Source: Flavobacterium seoulense
GTDB lineage: Bacteria; Bacteroidota; Bacteroidia; Flavobacteriales; Flavobacteriaceae
Length of the DNA: 64,000 nt
Direction: 5' to 3'
NCBI RefSeq assembly: GCF_000695795.1
Contig: NZ_JNCA01000014.1
Coordinates: 61,017 to 125,016, forward strand
The notes under the pieces are model-generated. The model saw only the letters and a program-made list of their open reading frames with translations, was not told the origin of the DNA and made no database searches. Positions 1-7,918 of this stretch are shown piece by piece; the first letter of the stretch is position 1; every line of letters begins with the position of its first letter. Both the position numbers and the translations under genes were made by a program.

Positions 1-140
1 GATTCGTTTCTGTTTCCAGAGCCTATCAGGATCGCAATCAACTCGGCATCGCTCAAAGCACTTTTGCCTTTCAGCATTAACTTTTCGCGTGGCTTATCGT
101 CTTCAGACCAATTTGTTATCGGAAAATTATTTTGTTCCAA
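1..140 (-). CDS. radC: DNA repair protein RadC, N-terminal part (cut by window edge)
   Basis: Reading the minus strand from 140 downward gives a protein beginning MEQNNFPITNWSEDD and continuing with KPREKL and ALSDAELIAILIGSG. This is the characteristic N-terminal helix-hairpin-helix region of RadC/UPF0758 proteins; the JAB1-like metalloprotease domain lies outside the window. The only plausible in-frame start after the upstream TAA is a TTG codon at 138-140, since the nearby ATG opens another frame that stops quickly. Homologues begin at about the same residue, which supports the TTG start. The real cellular role of RadC is still debated. The gene is divergent from the DUF1287 gene, with about 70 bases between them. 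Confidence 0.88.
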   Translation of the reverse strand, partial: MEQNNFPITNWSEDDKPREKLMLKGKSALSDAELIAILIGSGNRNE

Positions 141-178
141 AATCGTATCATTTTAAAATTAAGCATACTACGAAAGTA

Positions 179-194
179 AAAATAACGTTATTTT
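179..194. repeat. 16-base perfect palindrome between divergent genes
   Basis: The sequence AAAATAACGTTATTTT reads the same on both strands. It lies between radC and the DUF1287 gene, just before the latter's start, so it could be an operator. No regulator is linked to it, and in such AT-rich DNA it may be chance. Confidence 0.3.
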
Positions 195-208
195 AATAAA
201 GATAAATT

Positions 209-814
209 ATGAAGCCAATTTATTTATTCTTATTTCTAATTTTATTTTTAACTACAGAATCCAAAGGACAGCTTCAAACAACAAATAAAACATTTGCAAC
301 TAAATTATCAGACGCAGCAATTGCCATAATTGATCCAAATGTAATCTACGATCCCTCTTATTTTGGCATAAAATACCCTAATGGCGACATTCCTAAAAAT
401 AAAGGAGTTTGTACTGATGTTATTATTCGGGCTTATCGAAAATTGGGTATTGATTTACAAAAAGAAGTACATGAAGATATGAAGACTAATTTTTCTAAAT
501 ATCCTAATTTAAAAAAATGGGGAATGAGAAAAACGGATACGAATATTGATCATCGAAGAGTTCCTAATCTTGAAGTTTTCTTTGAAAGAAAAGGCAAAAA
601 ATTACCTGTTTCAAAAAATGCAAATGATTATAAAACGGGAGAAATAGTGACCTGGATGATTAACGAGAAGTTACCACACATTGGCATTATTACCAATAAA
701 AAATCAGCTGATGGAAAACGAAATTTAATTGTTCACAACATTGGCGGAGGCCAAATTCTTGAAGATTGTCTTTTCAAATATGAAATTGTCGGACATTTTA
801 AATATGAAAAATGA
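209..814 (+). CDS. DUF1287 (YijF-like) secreted protein
   Basis: This 201-residue protein has an N-terminal hydrophobic segment (about residues 3-15) that looks like a signal peptide, so it probably acts in the periplasm or is exported. The rest matches DUF1287: a GVCTDVIIRAYR motif with Cys68, then HEDM, LPHIGI and IVHNIGGG. The conserved Cys and two His residues are reminiscent of NlpC/P60-type cysteine hydrolases, so a cell-wall role is possible but unproven. It is a single-gene unit, divergent from radC and convergent with mpl, with a bidirectional hairpin terminator between the two. Confidence 0.85.
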   Translation: MKPIYLFLFLILFLTTESKGQLQTTNKTFATKLSDAAIAIIDPNVIYDPSYFGIKYPNGDIPKNKGVCTDVIIRAYRKLGIDLQKEVHEDMKTNFSKYPNLKKWGMRKTDTNIDHRRVPNLEVFFERKGKKLPVSKNANDYKTGEIVTWMINEKLPHIGIITNKKSADGKRNLIVHNIGGGQILEDCLFKYEIVGHFKYEK

Positions 815-830
815 AATAGATAATTCAAAA

Positions 831-865
831 AAAATGTGCCAACTGCAAAACAATTGACACATTTT
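831..865. terminator. Bidirectional hairpin terminator between DUF1287 gene and mpl
   Basis: Outer arms AAAATGTG (831-838) and CACATTTT (858-865) pair, with further inner pairing. On the minus strand the stem is followed by a run of eight T, so it should end mpl transcripts; on the plus strand the tail is T-rich. Confidence 0.7.
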
Positions 866-889
866 ATAATTTTCAAACTGATTAATTGA

Positions 890-2245
890 CTAATTAATCA
901 AACCTTTTACTTCATCAAAGTTTAATCCTCCATAATTCCCTGAACTCATCAACAATAAAGCTGAATTATCTAAATTTAAATTGAACAAATATTCTTTGAA
1001 CTCAGCAGGATTGGTATAAATAATTAAATCTTCACGATTAAAAGCTTTCGCAATTTGCTCATAAGTTACTTCTTCAAGCTGTTTAATTTTTACCGCATCA
1101 GGCGAATAAAAAACTACAGCAACATCAGCATTTTCAAGAGCTCCTTCGTATTCTTTTAAAAACTCGGCATTCAAACTGCTGTAAGTATGTAATTCTAAAC
1201 AAGCTACTACAGTTCTATCCGGATATTGCTCTTTTACGGCTTTTGTAGTTGCTGAAACCTTTGATGGCGAATGGGCAAAATCTTTGTAAGCTACTTTATT
1301 TTTACTTTCGGCAATTTTTTCTAAACGTTTTGAAGCGCCTTTAAAGCTGGCAATTGCTTCATAAAATTCAGCTTCATCAACGCCCATGTTTTGGCAAATC
1401 CATTTAGCTCCAGCCAAATTATTCAAATTGTGCGCGCCAAAAACTTCAATTGGCATGTCGCCTTCAGGAGTTTCCAATAAGGTGATTCCGTTTTCTACTT
1501 TATAATTTGGCGTATGATATGCTATTTTTCGAATTGGATTCGTCGCAGCTTCAGCCACACGTTTTACTTCAGCATCGTTTTCATTGTAAACTAAAATTCC
1601 GCCATTAGTAATTTTACCAATAAAAATTTCGAACTGCTCCACATAATTTTCATACGTTGGAAACACATTGATATGATCCCAGGCAATTCCTGAAATCAGA
1701 GCGATATTTGGTTGGTACAAATGAAATTTTGGTCGTCTGTCTATTGGAGAAGACAAATATTCATCGCCTTCCAAAACCATAAAATCATTTTCTTCCGTAA
1801 GATGTACCATGGTATCAAAACCTTCTAATTGTGCCCCCACCATATAATCTACTTCAATATCATGATAATGCATCACGTGCAAAATCATCGAAGTAATCGT
1901 TGTTTTTCCGTGAGAACCACCAATAACCACACGGGTTTTATTTTTCGATTGTTCGTATAAAAATTCCGGATACGAATAAATTTTCAAGCCTAATTCTTGA
2001 GCTTTCAACAATTCCGGATTATCCGCTTTAGCGTGCATTCCTAAAATTACAGCATCAATATCGGCAGTGATTTTTTCAGGAAACCAACCCAGTTCAGCCG
2101 GTAAAATTCCTTTTTTTTCCAAACGTGATTTTGAAGGTTCAAAAATAGCATCGTCACTTCCTGTTACCTGATATCCTTTATTGTGTAATGCTAAAGCCAG
2201 ATTGTGCATAGCGCTTCCGCCAATGGCAATAAAATGTGTTTTCAT
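890..2245 (-). CDS. mpl: UDP-N-acetylmuramate:L-Ala-gamma-D-Glu-meso-DAP ligase (murein peptide ligase)
   Basis: This cytoplasmic enzyme attaches recycled tripeptide from old peptidoglycan to UDP-MurNAc, using ATP. The 451-residue protein has the Mur ligase three-domain build: an N-terminal Rossmann-like part starting FIAIGGSAMHNLA, a central ATPase domain with the P-loop GGSHGKTT near residue 110, and a C-terminal domain containing KDFAHSPSK. The DFAHSP motif and length fit Mpl better than MurC. Its start is 38 bases downstream of the TPR gene on the same strand, so the two may be co-transcribed. Together with anmK at 39.2 kb it implies active murein recycling. Confidence 0.93.
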   Translation of the reverse strand: MKTHFIAIGGSAMHNLALALHNKGYQVTGSDDAIFEPSKSRLEKKGILPAELGWFPEKITADIDAVILGMHAKADNPELLKAQELGLKIYSYPEFLYEQSKNKTRVVIGGSHGKTTITSMILHVMHYHDIEVDYMVGAQLEGFDTMVHLTEENDFMVLEGDEYLSSPIDRRPKFHLYQPNIALISGIAWDHINVFPTYENYVEQFEIFIGKITNGGILVYNENDAEVKRVAEAATNPIRKIAYHTPNYKVENGITLLETPEGDMPIEVFGAHNLNNLAGAKWICQNMGVDEAEFYEAIASFKGASKRLEKIAESKNKVAYKDFAHSPSKVSATTKAVKEQYPDRTVVACLELHTYSSLNAEFLKEYEGALENADVAVVFYSPDAVKIKQLEEVTYEQIAKAFNREDLIIYTNPAEFKEYLFNLNLDNSALLLMSSGNYGGLNFDEVKGLIN

Positions 2246-2283
2246 ATTAAATATTCGCTTCTGCGTAAGTTTATCTTTTTTAA

Positions 2284-2982
2284 TTAATCGTCATTTTTCT
2301 TTTTAAATTCATCCAAAACTGCTTTTGCTTTTTCTGGCGAATTCATTTTGTTAGCATATAAATTAGCTAGTTTTTGATAGGTTTTTCGTGAATTTCCCAC
2401 AGCAATCGCTTTTTTATAATGCTGTTCGGCTTTGGTATATCTCTTAAAATATTCATCGATATGTCCTCTGGATAGATGTCCGTCAACGGCAGAAATTTTC
2501 AACAATTCGTTTGAATACTTAACAGCTTTACTCTCGCTTCCACCTACAATTCCGGGTAATTGCAAATACAATTCAATTAATGCCCAGCGTGCTTCAATAT
2601 GTTTTGGATTAAGCTGAATGGCTTTTTCGAATGAAGATTTAATTTCATCAATCATTCCCAAAGCTTTGAATTTATTCACTCCTAAAGCTTTCATTCCTAA
2701 AGCTCCGCCATATTTAAAATGAAAGTTAGCCTCAGATGGTTTTGCTTTTTTTAATTTTCCGTAATACAACAAAGCTTCATCCCACTCTTTTTGATTTCCG
2801 GCTATATCGCCTAAATATTCTATGACTTTGATATTAGACGGATCTATCTTTAGAATTTTCTCGAAAGCTTCCTGAGATTCTTCCCATTTCTGCTGTTCGA
2901 ATAAATTCTCTGCTTTCTCAAAATTAGATTGAGAAAAAACCATTAGCGGCAGAAATATAAAGCAAAATAAGAATTGTTTCAT
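2284..2982 (-). CDS. Secreted TPR protein
   Basis: The 232-residue product begins with a typical signal peptide (MKQFLFCFIFLPLMVFSQS) and then consists of tetratricopeptide-like helical repeats. Examples are the EKAENLFEQQKWEESQEAF unit near residue 22, DEALLYYGKLKKAKP, SFEKAIQLNPKHIEARWALI and AEQHYKKAIAVG. TPR proteins usually scaffold protein-protein contacts, and export suggests a periplasmic or outer-membrane-associated role. No enzymatic motif is visible. It lies upstream of mpl on the same strand, which could be an operon but does not define its function. Confidence 0.8.
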   Translation of the reverse strand: MKQFLFCFIFLPLMVFSQSNFEKAENLFEQQKWEESQEAFEKILKIDPSNIKVIEYLGDIAGNQKEWDEALLYYGKLKKAKPSEANFHFKYGGALGMKALGVNKFKALGMIDEIKSSFEKAIQLNPKHIEARWALIELYLQLPGIVGGSESKAVKYSNELLKISAVDGHLSRGHIDEYFKRYTKAEQHYKKAIAVGNSRKTYQKLANLYANKMNSPEKAKAVLDEFKKKNDD

Positions 2983-3178
2983 TCTCCAAAAATAAGGAAA
3001 TTAAATAAAGATTATTAAACTTTCATCATTTATAAAAAACTAAAATAATAACAAAATAGCAATCTTAAAACAACCTTATCCTAACACCTAAAGAATACTT
3101 TCGTTAGCGAAAAGGAAACCTATATTTCCTGTTCTTGAAAGAAACAAAATGTTAATCAATACATTTTAAATTGTAAAT

Positions 3179-4168
3179 ATGAAAATATTCTATGCCATTC
3201 AGGCAACAGGAAACGGTCACATAAGCAGAGCAACCCAGCTGTATCCTTATCTACAAAAATATGGCGAAGTAGATTTCTTTTTAAGTGGAAACAATGCAAC
3301 TCTAGACATTAAATTACCCATAAAATTCAAAAGCAAAGGCTGTAGTTTACATTACAGTAAATGTGGCGGACTAAATTACTGGGATATTGTTAAAAACATT
3401 AAACCACGCCAAATATACAAAGATGCCGATGCGCTCCCGTTAACAAAATACGATGTAATCATCAATGATTTTGACTCGATTACTTCGCTTGCCTGTAAAA
3501 TGCAGAAAGTACATTCGGTACAATTAGGACATCAGGCTAGTTTTATTTCTGCCAATACTCCTCGACCAGAAAAAAAGAGTTTAATGGGCGAAATGATTTT
3601 GAAACATTATGCTCCTTCTCCTAAAAATATAGGCTTACATTTTGAAAAATACGATTCATTTATTCTTCCTCCTATTATTAAAGATGAAATTGTTCAGGCC
3701 GAACCAACCAACTTAAAACACATTACGGTTTATTTACCTTCTTTCGATAAAGATTGTTTAGAAAAAGCTTTTAACAAAGTGAGCGACGTACATTTTCACT
3801 GGTTTTTGCAGGGAATTGAATTCAAACATACCGTTGGAAATATTACTTATTTTCCGGTGAACCAAAAAAAATTCAACGAGAGCTTGATTTCCTGTGAGGG
3901 GATTATTACTGGCGGCGGATTTGAAACTCCTGCCGAAGCTTTATATCTTAAAAAGAAAGTCCTTAGCATTCCTATTCGCAGTCATTACGAACAGGAATGC
4001 AATGCGGCAGCACTCAAAAAAATGGGAGTTCCTGTAGTTTATGACGTAGGAAATGATTTTGGAAATATTATCGAAAATTGGTTAAATACTGAAGTCATTT
4101 ATCCTGCTATGAGTGCCAATAATATTCCTGAAACGCTTCAATATATGTTTGATACGTATAAAGAATAG
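3179..4168 (+). CDS. MurG-like glycosyltransferase family protein
   Basis: The 329-residue protein starts MKIFYAIQATGNGHISRA, a GT-B-type N-terminal motif with the glycine-rich GNGHISR loop. Near the C-terminus it has EGIITGGGFETPAEAL, which resembles the nucleotide-sugar binding site of MurG-like transferases, then VLSIPIRSHYEQECNAAAL. Such proteins are usually annotated as glycosyltransferases of the Glyco_trans_1_3 type; donor and acceptor are unknown. There is no signal peptide or membrane span, so it is cytoplasmic. It stands alone on the plus strand, convergent with the T9SS protein gene. Confidence 0.75.
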   Translation: MKIFYAIQATGNGHISRATQLYPYLQKYGEVDFFLSGNNATLDIKLPIKFKSKGCSLHYSKCGGLNYWDIVKNIKPRQIYKDADALPLTKYDVIINDFDSITSLACKMQKVHSVQLGHQASFISANTPRPEKKSLMGEMILKHYAPSPKNIGLHFEKYDSFILPPIIKDEIVQAEPTNLKHITVYLPSFDKDCLEKAFNKVSDVHFHWFLQGIEFKHTVGNITYFPVNQKKFNESLISCEGIITGGGFETPAEALYLKKKVLSIPIRSHYEQECNAAALKKMGVPVVYDVGNDFGNIIENWLNTEVIYPAMSANNIPETLQYMFDTYKE

Positions 4169-4181
4169 AATATTTTAAACC

Positions 4182-4270
4182 AAAAAACCACTAATAAATC
4201 AAATTCATTAGTGGTTTTATTATTTGGTAAAAATCGTTTACTCAGTCAACATTTTCCAAAGTTTATCTTT
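4182..4270. repeat. Copy 1 of 90-base direct repeat: duplicated end of obgE plus terminator
   Basis: This stretch matches 6716-6806 with two base changes and one 2-base indel. Read on the minus strand it contains a fossil of the last codons of obgE, encoding [10 protein letters not shown] followed by a stop; intact obgE ends [10 protein letters not shown]. The stop codon and last two codons of the 4263-6635 gene lie in this copy, in another frame. The two copies exactly bracket that gene. Confidence 0.92.
4184..4220. terminator. Hairpin terminator, copy 1
   Basis: Twelve-base arms AAAACCACTAAT (4184-4195) and ATTAGTGGTTTT (4207-4218) form a perfect stem with flanking A and T runs. It can serve both the glycosyltransferase gene and the T9SS protein gene. 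It is part of the duplicated obgE 3' block. Confidence 0.8.
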
Positions 4271-6635
4271 TTAAAGAAAAATGACCTTTCAGTTTCTTTC
4301 CTTGTTCTGTAATTAATTCAAACCAATAATCTGATGAAGGCATTGGATTATTATTAAAAGTACCATCCCAGCCTAAACTGTTTCCATTTAAATTTTTGAT
4401 AAGCTTACCATATCGGTCATATATCATAATCTTTATATTCGAACTACTTGAAGAGCCTATAATATTCCAATAATCATTTATCCCATCGCCATTGGGTGTG
4501 AAAAAATTGCGATACATCATTAAAAAAACATCTTCACTAATTACAGAACAACTTTCTTTATCTCTAATAAAAATTTGGTACTCACCTGGTAATAAATCTT
4601 TAAATACAGGATCATCCTGATAAGTTAAACCATCCATAGAATACTCATAATTACCACTTGCAATAATTTCTATTTCATTTCGCTCACTTTTCCAATCGCT
4701 CGTTTTTACTGAAAATGGAATATTAGCATTTTGACTTTCTGCTCTTAAATAAATAAAAAAAGAACTTATATTAAAGCAGCTAGTCAACGAATTTTCAATT
4801 CTAAAAAAAATCTCATCATCATTCTCATTAATATTATATGGAAAAGTTATTTCATTAATTTTATTGGAAGCATCATCATGGGATTTGTAAAAACTAACAA
4901 TAAAATTTGTAGAATTTTGACCATTTAGGATTTCTTGAATTTTATTATCAAGATCATCCAAATAATTATCTGAATTCTGGGTTTGACAAACAATAATATC
5001 TTTTGGCTTTGAAAAAGCGGGTCTTAAATTCGTCTTAAATCCAAATTTAGACATAGAAAAACATCCTGTCAACACATCCGTCACTCTAAAATAAATAGGA
5101 TTAGAACTACTGTTGACGATATATATATTTGGTAATGGATTACTATTATTTAAAGCATCTATATCAGACTCATAAAAAGTAACCTGCACATTAGATTGAT
5201 TTCCAACTATCTTAGATTCCAAAGCTTTTAGATTAAGATCAAAAGGAAATACATCACAAATCGTGATATCATTTGGTATCGTAAAAATTGGAGAATCATT
5301 TATAATTAAATCAAAACTTGAAACAGAAAAACAGCCCGCTATTGAGTTCGTTACTCTAAAATATACTTTTTTGTATTTTCCACTTATGCTATAGAGGTCT
5401 GGCAATGGATTTCTGTCATTCATTGCATCTACTTCAGATTCATGAAAACTAACATCCACATTAGTTTGTGATCCAATAATTTCAGAAACAGTCCCATTGA
5501 TATTAAAAAGAGATGCATTTGTATCTGATTCACAATGTACAATATTTTCAGGCGTTGTAAAAGATGGAGCAATTCTTATTTTTATGTCAACAGGTACAAT
5601 TTCAGATTGCTGATTGACTGAGTTTTTTATAACGACATATACTGTTTGCCCTCCTGCAATTGTATTTTTCCAGCCTGAAGGTAATGCATTTACTTGATTT
5701 TGAGCGTCGACAACTGTTTCATACACCTTTACATCAAAAGCAACAGCTTCATTTATTCCTGCTGCTCCCCACCATGCACCAGCCAAACCATTATTCATTA
5801 AAATAGTTTCATTGCTGATCGAATTTGAATTGATGTTTATCCTAAATAATTCAGTTGATGCAACACCATATAAGCTTCCCAGTTCACTGGCTAAACCGAA
5901 TGTATTAATTGGCAGATTTCCTAAAACTCTATGCGAAACATAATTCATATTATTATCAACAGTCACTTGATAAAGCAAACAATTTCCATTTAAACTCCAA
6001 GCGATATACATTTTATCGCCAAACATTACAAAATCACCAGCGGGACGACCCGTTCCAAAGTCATTCCATACATTTAATTGATTATAATTTCCATTATTGA
6101 GACGATATACTACTGAACTACTACCTCCCAAATAAATATTTGATTGTCTGTCAAATGATAGGGAATTAATACCACTTATGGTATTAAACGAATGTACATT
6201 CTCAATAGTACAATCTGTTTTATTTATTTTGTAAATATTTTTTGCATTGCAAACATACATATCACCATTTTGATTATAGGCAATATCTACTAATGCAAAA
6301 CCTAAATTAATACATACATTTTTTAGAGTAGGATTAGTCATCAAATCAGTAACTAAGTGTATTCTGCCTAGATCCGTACCGATATATACACCAGATTCTC
6401 CAGATACTTGTAGCGAATGGTTATCCAATGCATAATTTTTTAATTCTTCTACATTTATGGAAATGATGCCATCACTATCAGTATCACAAAATTCAAAATT
6501 TGAAGTCGCTACCCTTTTATTACTATTCGCTATCTTTCCAAAAGATTGATCATAAACTTCATAATTCACAGAAAGATCTTGACTAAAAGCAAACAGCGGA
6601 AATAAAATATAAACTAATAGGTTTATTTGTTTCAT
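4263..6635 (-). CDS. Large secreted protein with T9SS type B (gliding-motility-associated) C-terminal sorting domain
   Basis: The 790-residue protein has a signal peptide (MKQINLLVYILFPLFAFSQ). Residues about 70-290 hold short repeats such as YNQNGDMYVCN and SNIYLGGSSSVVYRL, suggestive of a beta-propeller. Residues about 355-640 are three tandem units of roughly 90 residues, each running from a P-x-D/N-I-x-x-C motif through an F-Y/H-x-S-x-x-D-A stretch to FRVTNSIAGCFS or its variants. The last 85 residues begin FFTPNGDGINDYWNI and contain YDRYGKLI and GWDGTFN, the type B T9SS sorting domain. It is therefore probably exported by T9SS to the cell surface or medium. The gene is bracketed by direct repeats of the obgE end, so it appears to have been inserted there. 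Ligand and function are unknown. Confidence 0.85.
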   Translation of the reverse strand: MKQINLLVYILFPLFAFSQDLSVNYEVYDQSFGKIANSNKRVATSNFEFCDTDSDGIISINVEELKNYALDNHSLQVSGESGVYIGTDLGRIHLVTDLMTNPTLKNVCINLGFALVDIAYNQNGDMYVCNAKNIYKINKTDCTIENVHSFNTISGINSLSFDRQSNIYLGGSSSVVYRLNNGNYNQLNVWNDFGTGRPAGDFVMFGDKMYIAWSLNGNCLLYQVTVDNNMNYVSHRVLGNLPINTFGLASELGSLYGVASTELFRININSNSISNETILMNNGLAGAWWGAAGINEAVAFDVKVYETVVDAQNQVNALPSGWKNTIAGGQTVYVVIKNSVNQQSEIVPVDIKIRIAPSFTTPENIVHCESDTNASLFNINGTVSEIIGSQTNVDVSFHESEVDAMNDRNPLPDLYSISGKYKKVYFRVTNSIAGCFSVSSFDLIINDSPIFTIPNDITICDVFPFDLNLKALESKIVGNQSNVQVTFYESDIDALNNSNPLPNIYIVNSSSNPIYFRVTDVLTGCFSMSKFGFKTNLRPAFSKPKDIIVCQTQNSDNYLDDLDNKIQEILNGQNSTNFIVSFYKSHDDASNKINEITFPYNINENDDEIFFRIENSLTSCFNISSFFIYLRAESQNANIPFSVKTSDWKSERNEIEIIASGNYEYSMDGLTYQDDPVFKDLLPGEYQIFIRDKESCSVISEDVFLMMYRNFFTPNGDGINDYWNIIGSSSSSNIKIMIYDRYGKLIKNLNGNSLGWDGTFNNNPMPSSDYWFELITEQGKKLKGHFSLKR

Positions 6636-6715
6636 ACATTCTTAAACTATTAAGTAAATATATAAAAAAATTAGTGTTAATATCATCCTGCTAAATTTCA
6701 TAACATTACTAAAAG

Positions 6716-6756
6716 AAAAAACCACTAACAAATCAAATTCATTAGTGGTTTTTTAT
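6716..6756. terminator. Hairpin terminator of obgE, copy 2
   Basis: Arms AAAACCACTAA and TTAGTGGTTTT pair around a short loop, and on the minus strand the stem is followed by an A/T-rich tail. It lies directly after the obgE stop and is nearly identical to the hairpin at 4184-4220. Confidence 0.75.
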
Positions 6757-6806
6757 TATTTGGTAAAAATCGTTTACTCATTCAACATTTTCCAAAGTTT
6801 ATCTTT
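6716..6806. repeat. Copy 2 (parental) of 90-base direct repeat at the obgE 3' end
   Basis: This copy contains the true last codons and stop of obgE and its terminator. It matches 4182-4270 at about 96% identity. It marks the right edge of the segment carrying the T9SS protein gene. Confidence 0.92.
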
Positions 6807-7775
6807 CAGTTCTGTTAAGCCTTGTTGAGCAACAGAAGAGACAAACAAATAAGGAACATCTTTGAAAGCGATATCTAATTCTATTTTCAATTCGTCTCTT
6901 AACTCATCGTCGAGCATATCACATTTGGTAATAATTAAAAGACGTTCTTTATCCAGCATCTCCGGATTGTATTTAGTCAATTCGTTTACTAGAATATCAT
7001 ATTCTGCTTTAATATCAGGTGTATCAACAGGAACCATAAACAACAATGTCGAATTACGTTCAATATGACGCAGAAAATAATGCCCTAACCCTTTTCCTTC
7101 GGCTGCTCCTTCAATAATTCCCGGAATATCAGCAATGACAAACGATTGAAAATCTCTATAAGCTACAATTCCAAGATTTGGTTTTAAGGTTGTAAACGGA
7201 TAATCAGCGATTTTTGGTTTAGCGGAAGTTAAAACTGACAATAAAGTAGATTTTCCAGCATTTGGAAAACCAACTAAACCTACATCGGCCAGAACTTTCA
7301 ATTCTAAAATCACATCCATTTCGACTCCGGGTAAACCTGGCTGAGCATATCTCGGAGTTTGATTGGTAGAACTTCTAAAATGCCAGTTTCCTAAACCTCC
7401 TTTACCTCCCTGACAAAGTATTTTTTTCTCTCCGTGTTCTGTAACTTCGAATAAAACCTCTCCGGTTTCCTTATCTTTAACTACTGTTCCCAGTGGCACT
7501 TCGATAATTTTATCTTCTCCATCGGCACCGGTACTTCTGTCTCCTCCACCATCACCTCCGTGACCAGCTTTAATATGACGTGCAAACTTTAGATGAAACA
7601 AAGTCCAAAGTCCTTTATTCCCTACTAACACAATGTGTCCGCCACGACCTCCGTCTCCACCATCCGGACCACCATACTGGATAAATTTTTCTCTATGCAA
7701 GTGCGTAGATCCTTTTCCTCCTTTTCCGGAAGAAACAAATATTTTTACGTAATCTACGAAATTTCCCTCTGTCAT
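6774..7775 (-). CDS. obgE: GTPase ObgE/CgtA
   Basis: This is the conserved GTPase of 50S ribosome assembly and stringent-response signalling. The 333-residue protein has the glycine-rich Obg fold (about residues 1-160, with [12 protein letters not shown] and [13 protein letters not shown]). The G domain follows: G1 GFPNAGKST at 169-177, the switch I stretch [12 protein letters not shown]3 [10 protein letters not shown]4 as TKCD in place of NKxD, and G5 SSVAQQG. It is shorter than many Obg proteins because it lacks the variable C-terminal domain, as is usual in Bacteroidota. It forms a codirectional block with the CNNM gene, adk and hpt. A second copy of its 3' end lies at 4182-4270. Confidence 0.97.
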   Translation of the reverse strand: MTEGNFVDYVKIFVSSGKGGKGSTHLHREKFIQYGGPDGGDGGRGGHIVLVGNKGLWTLFHLKFARHIKAGHGGDGGGDRSTGADGEDKIIEVPLGTVVKDKETGEVLFEVTEHGEKKILCQGGKGGLGNWHFRSSTNQTPRYAQPGLPGVEMDVILELKVLADVGLVGFPNAGKSTLLSVLTSAKPKIADYPFTTLKPNLGIVAYRDFQSFVIADIPGIIEGAAEGKGLGHYFLRHIERNSTLLFMVPVDTPDIKAEYDILVNELTKYNPEMLDKERLLIITKCDMLDDELRDELKIELDIAFKDVPYLFVSSVAQQGLTELKDKLWKMLNE

Positions 7776-7780
7776 AATTT

Positions 7781-7847
7781 AGGTTTTGAGTTATGAGTTA
7801 TGGGTTATGAATAACGCAGCTTACTCATACCCCATAACTCATAACCT
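7781..7847. repeat. Inverted repeat built of TTATGAG/TTATGGG words
   Basis: The gap between obgE and the CNNM gene holds tandem words GAGTTATGAGTTATGGGTTATGA, in blocks of seven bases, facing their complement CCCCATAACTCATAACC. The long imperfect stem has no T run. The same words recur at 34791-34825 and 37060-37125. Confidence 0.75.
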
Positions 7848-7918
7848 ATTTTTATTTATTACCAATGTTCATTTTTTATCGCAACAACTGCCAATTATAA
7901 ACTGAACACTGAATATTT

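Noticed and set aside
3095..3115. Short hairpin CTTTCG-TTAG-CGAAAAG before the glycosyltransferase gene
   Set aside because: The stem is only six pairs and has no repeat or conserved element; it could be chance.
4263..6635. Mobile element or transposase in the obgE-flanked segment
   Set aside because: No transposase, integrase or terminal inverted repeats were found; only the direct repeats support movement.
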